From NCBI GenBank assembly GCA_020161695.1, contig JAIUOO010000027.1:1-61599 (forward strand): a stretch of 61,599 nucleotides of DNA, written 5' to 3'. The stretch's first letter is position 1, and each line of letters begins with the position of its first letter. The DNA comes from Pseudomonadota bacterium (GTDB lineage: Bacteria; Pseudomonadota; Alphaproteobacteria; Rhizobiales; Phreatobacteraceae). Under the pieces are notes generated by a model. That model was given only the letters and a program-made list of their open reading frames with translations, was not told the DNA's origin and did not search any database. Both the position numbers and the translations under genes were made by a program. This document shows positions 61,473 through 61,599 of the stretch, piece after piece.

Positions 61473-61599
61473 CTAGGTCGTGTGGACAAACCTGATCCAG
61501 CATCGGATCGTTGCGAGCTGGACGAAGCCAAGGAAGCTGGACGCGAGCTTGTCGTAGCGGGTCGCCACGCGGCGTGAGTGCTTGATCTTGTTGAAGAAC
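61473..61599 (-). CDS. IS5-family transposase, C-terminal end (partial)
   Basis: The reverse strand from the window edge reads FFNKIKHSRRVATRYDKLAS, then continues SFLGFVQLATIRCWIRF and ends VHTT. This is the typical C-terminus of IS5-family (IS427-like) DDE transposases; the catalytic Glu region lies off the edge. About 41 residues are visible. Whether the full element is intact cannot be seen. Confidence 0.85.
   Translation of the reverse strand, partial: FFNKIKHSRRVATRYDKLASSFLGFVQLATIRCWIRFVHTT
61473..61599 (-). mobile_element. Left end of an IS5-family insertion sequence (continues beyond the window)
   Basis: The transposase stop codon lies in a CTAG tetramer (61473-61476), which fits the YTAR target preference of IS5-type elements, directly after the stop of the secreted-protein gene. 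The outer inverted repeat would begin around 61476, reading GTCGTGTGGAC inward. The other end is not in the window, so the boundary is inferred. Confidence 0.6.

Noticed and set aside
1..61599. CRISPR arrays, rRNA and tRNA genes
   Set aside because: No regularly spaced repeats, no rRNA-like stretches and no cloverleaf with a GTTCGA-type T loop were found on reading.

Overview
The window looks like a chromosomal segment of a high-GC alphaproteobacterium, most likely of the order Hyphomicrobiales (a Phreatobacter/Bosea-like relative is my guess from gene content, not something I could test). Support comes from the phoR-phoU-phoB arrangement, the transglutaminase/ATP-grasp amidoligase operon, several NitT/TauT-type ABC importers, heterotetrameric sarcosine oxidase, the TIGR02186 and TauE pair, and an intergenic palindrome family (CATGGCCGGGC-TTG-GCCCGGCCATG) of a kind I recall from that order.

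Layout. 1-2864 (minus): phosphate regulation (phoR, phoU, partial phoB) with no pst transporter genes between phoR and phoU. 3027-5987 (minus): TIGR02186 membrane protein with a TauE/SafE exporter, then an acyl-CoA dehydrogenase. 6140-12850 (plus): three-gene putative amidoligase system: transglutaminase-DUF2126, circularly permuted ATP-grasp fused to alpha-E, and a second transglutaminase. 12855-18232: LtrA-like protein, small membrane protein, creatininase divergent from an amidohydrolase, and a chemoreceptor. 18429-24731: two paralogous FAD-linked oxidases (one coupled to a flavodoxin-like reductase) on either side of an NMT1-type ABC importer. 24824-31412: N-carbamoyl-amino-acid amidohydrolase, diaminopropionate ammonia-lyase, MlrC-like M81 protein, a BLUF-domain remnant and a second NitT/TauT ABC importer. 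Together this reads as scavenging of organic nitrogen compounds.

31552-43198 (all minus): sarcosine oxidase soxBDAG, a TakP-like TRAP binding protein without membrane subunits, a SABATH-type carboxyl methyltransferase (a family best known from plants), and a four-gene module of atypical M19 dipeptidase, Ldh2-type dehydrogenase, an unrecognised 549-residue protein and a DUF3726-like protein. 43312-44810: a double-receiver response regulator divergent from a DUF924 protein. 44837-52774 (minus): complete kdp potassium uptake and sensing operon (micro-ORF, kdpF, A, B, C, D, E).

52919-55899 (minus): arsenic-type cluster of ArsR repressor, flavin monooxygenase-like protein with a cysteine-rich tail, and MFS exporter, preceded by a palindromic operator. 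56017-59166: LysR regulator and an autotransporter-like outer-membrane protein with two Ig-like repeats and a clear terminator. 59875-61599: start of an integrated element: tyrosine integrase, a small secreted protein, and the 3' end of an IS5-family transposase running off the right edge. No rRNA, tRNA or CRISPR array was seen. The most promising leads are the amidoligase operon, the bacterial SABATH enzyme, the M19/Ldh2/unknown/DUF3726 module and the cysteine-tailed flavoprotein of the arsenic cluster.
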